Program-made: the position numbers and the translations under genes
Shown here: positions 14,211 to 14,451 of the stretch, piece by piece
Position numbering within the stretch: position 1 is the first letter of the stretch
Layout of the letters: each line of letters begins with the position of its first letter
The notes under the pieces: generated by a model
The model's input: only the letters and a program-made list of their open reading frames with translations
What the model was told of the DNA's origin: nothing
Databases searched by the model: none
Source of the DNA: DATKSS01 sp035533335
Lineage (GTDB): Bacteria > Chloroflexota > Dormibacteria > Dormibacterales > Dormibacteraceae
Direction: 5' to 3'
DNA length: 14,451 bases
Assembly (NCBI GenBank): GCA_035533335.1
Contig: DATLUC010000105.1
Span: 1 to 14,451 of the forward strand

Positions 14211-14451
14211 TCAGATTCGTTCCGCCACGCGCAGCCGCGCGGAGCGGGCTCGAGGGTTGGTTGACACCTCCTCGTCGGAGGGCCGCACGGGGCGGCGGGT
14301 CACGATGCGAAGGGTGGCCCGGTGGCCGCAGGTGCAGACTGGCTGCTGGGGTGGGCAGATACAGTCTTTGGACTCGACGTTGAAGAATGACTTGACCAAG
14401 CGGTCTTCCAGGGAATGGAAGCTGATCGTCGCCATACGACCACCGGGTTTA
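14211..14451 (-). CDS. rsmH: 16S rRNA (cytosine-1402-N4)-methyltransferase RsmH, C-terminal part
   Basis: RsmH (MraW) methylates N4 of C1402 in the ribosomal P site using S-adenosylmethionine, and typically opens dcw clusters after mraZ. Only the last 79 codons are present; the 5' part lies beyond the window. The fragment begins KPGGRMATISFHSLEDRLVKSFF, a hallmark RsmH motif, continues with a Cys-rich CICPPQQPVCTCGH segment and ends NPRARSARLRVAERI, the usual RsmH terminus. The CxCPPxxPVCxCGH insert is familiar from Actinobacteria- and Chloroflexi-type RsmH and may bind a metal, which is inference. The SAM-binding site cannot be seen. Confidence 0.93.
   Translation of the reverse strand, partial: KPGGRMATISFHSLEDRLVKSFFNVESKDCICPPQQPVCTCGHRATLRIVTRRPVRPSDEEVSTNPRARSARLRVAERI

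Overview
The window is a nearly complete division and cell wall (dcw) cluster, read entirely from the minus strand. Transcription therefore runs from high to low coordinates. In that order the genes are rsmH (3' end only), an ftsL-like gene, ftsI (class B penicillin-binding protein), murF, mraY, murD, ftsW, murG, murC, murB, ddl, ftsQ, sbp (DUF1290 small basic protein), ftsA and ftsZ (first 22 codons only). I see no mobile element, CRISPR array, tRNA or rRNA, and no convincing plus-strand gene. The long plus-strand open frames look like antisense shadows produced by the high GC content.

Organism: the DNA is GC-rich and uses GTG and TTG starts freely. The sbp gene between ftsQ and ftsA, the presence of ftsA, and an RsmH with a Cys-rich CxCPPxxPVCxCGH segment together suggest a Terrabacteria-type lineage, for example Chloroflexota, 'Candidatus Dormibacterota' or a relative. 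This is an inference from gene order and motifs; the phylum cannot be fixed from the window alone.

Layout: positions 14451-14211 hold the end of rsmH. Positions 14210-14038 are a leader with four closely spaced inverted repeats, the most structured non-coding DNA in the window. From about 14037 to 1605 the genes form one very tight block of twelve. Most junctions are 1-23 nt overlaps (TTGA, GTGA, ATGA and TAGTG forms); ftsW/murG overlap by about 80 nt, and ftsI/murF are separated by 16 nt. A 239-nt gap (1366-1604) then precedes ftsA and contains a perfect TATAAT enclosed in an 8-bp palindrome, a likely separate promoter for ftsA-ftsZ. A 64-nt gap with a strong Shine-Dalgarno sequence leads into ftsZ.

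How the genes work together: MurC, MurB, MurD, MurF and Ddl make UDP-MurNAc-pentapeptide in the cytoplasm. MraY and MurG convert it to lipid I and lipid II. FtsW with the FtsI-type transpeptidase polymerises and cross-links it at the septum, under the FtsQ/FtsL-type membrane scaffold. FtsA anchors FtsZ to the membrane. The expected murE between ftsI and murF is missing from the cluster. The window looks like a conserved core region rather than a novel system. The points worth a second look are the hairpin cluster, the palindromic promoter, an altered His motif in MraY, the missing murE, the long ftsW/murG overlap and a few motif substitutions in Mur enzymes.
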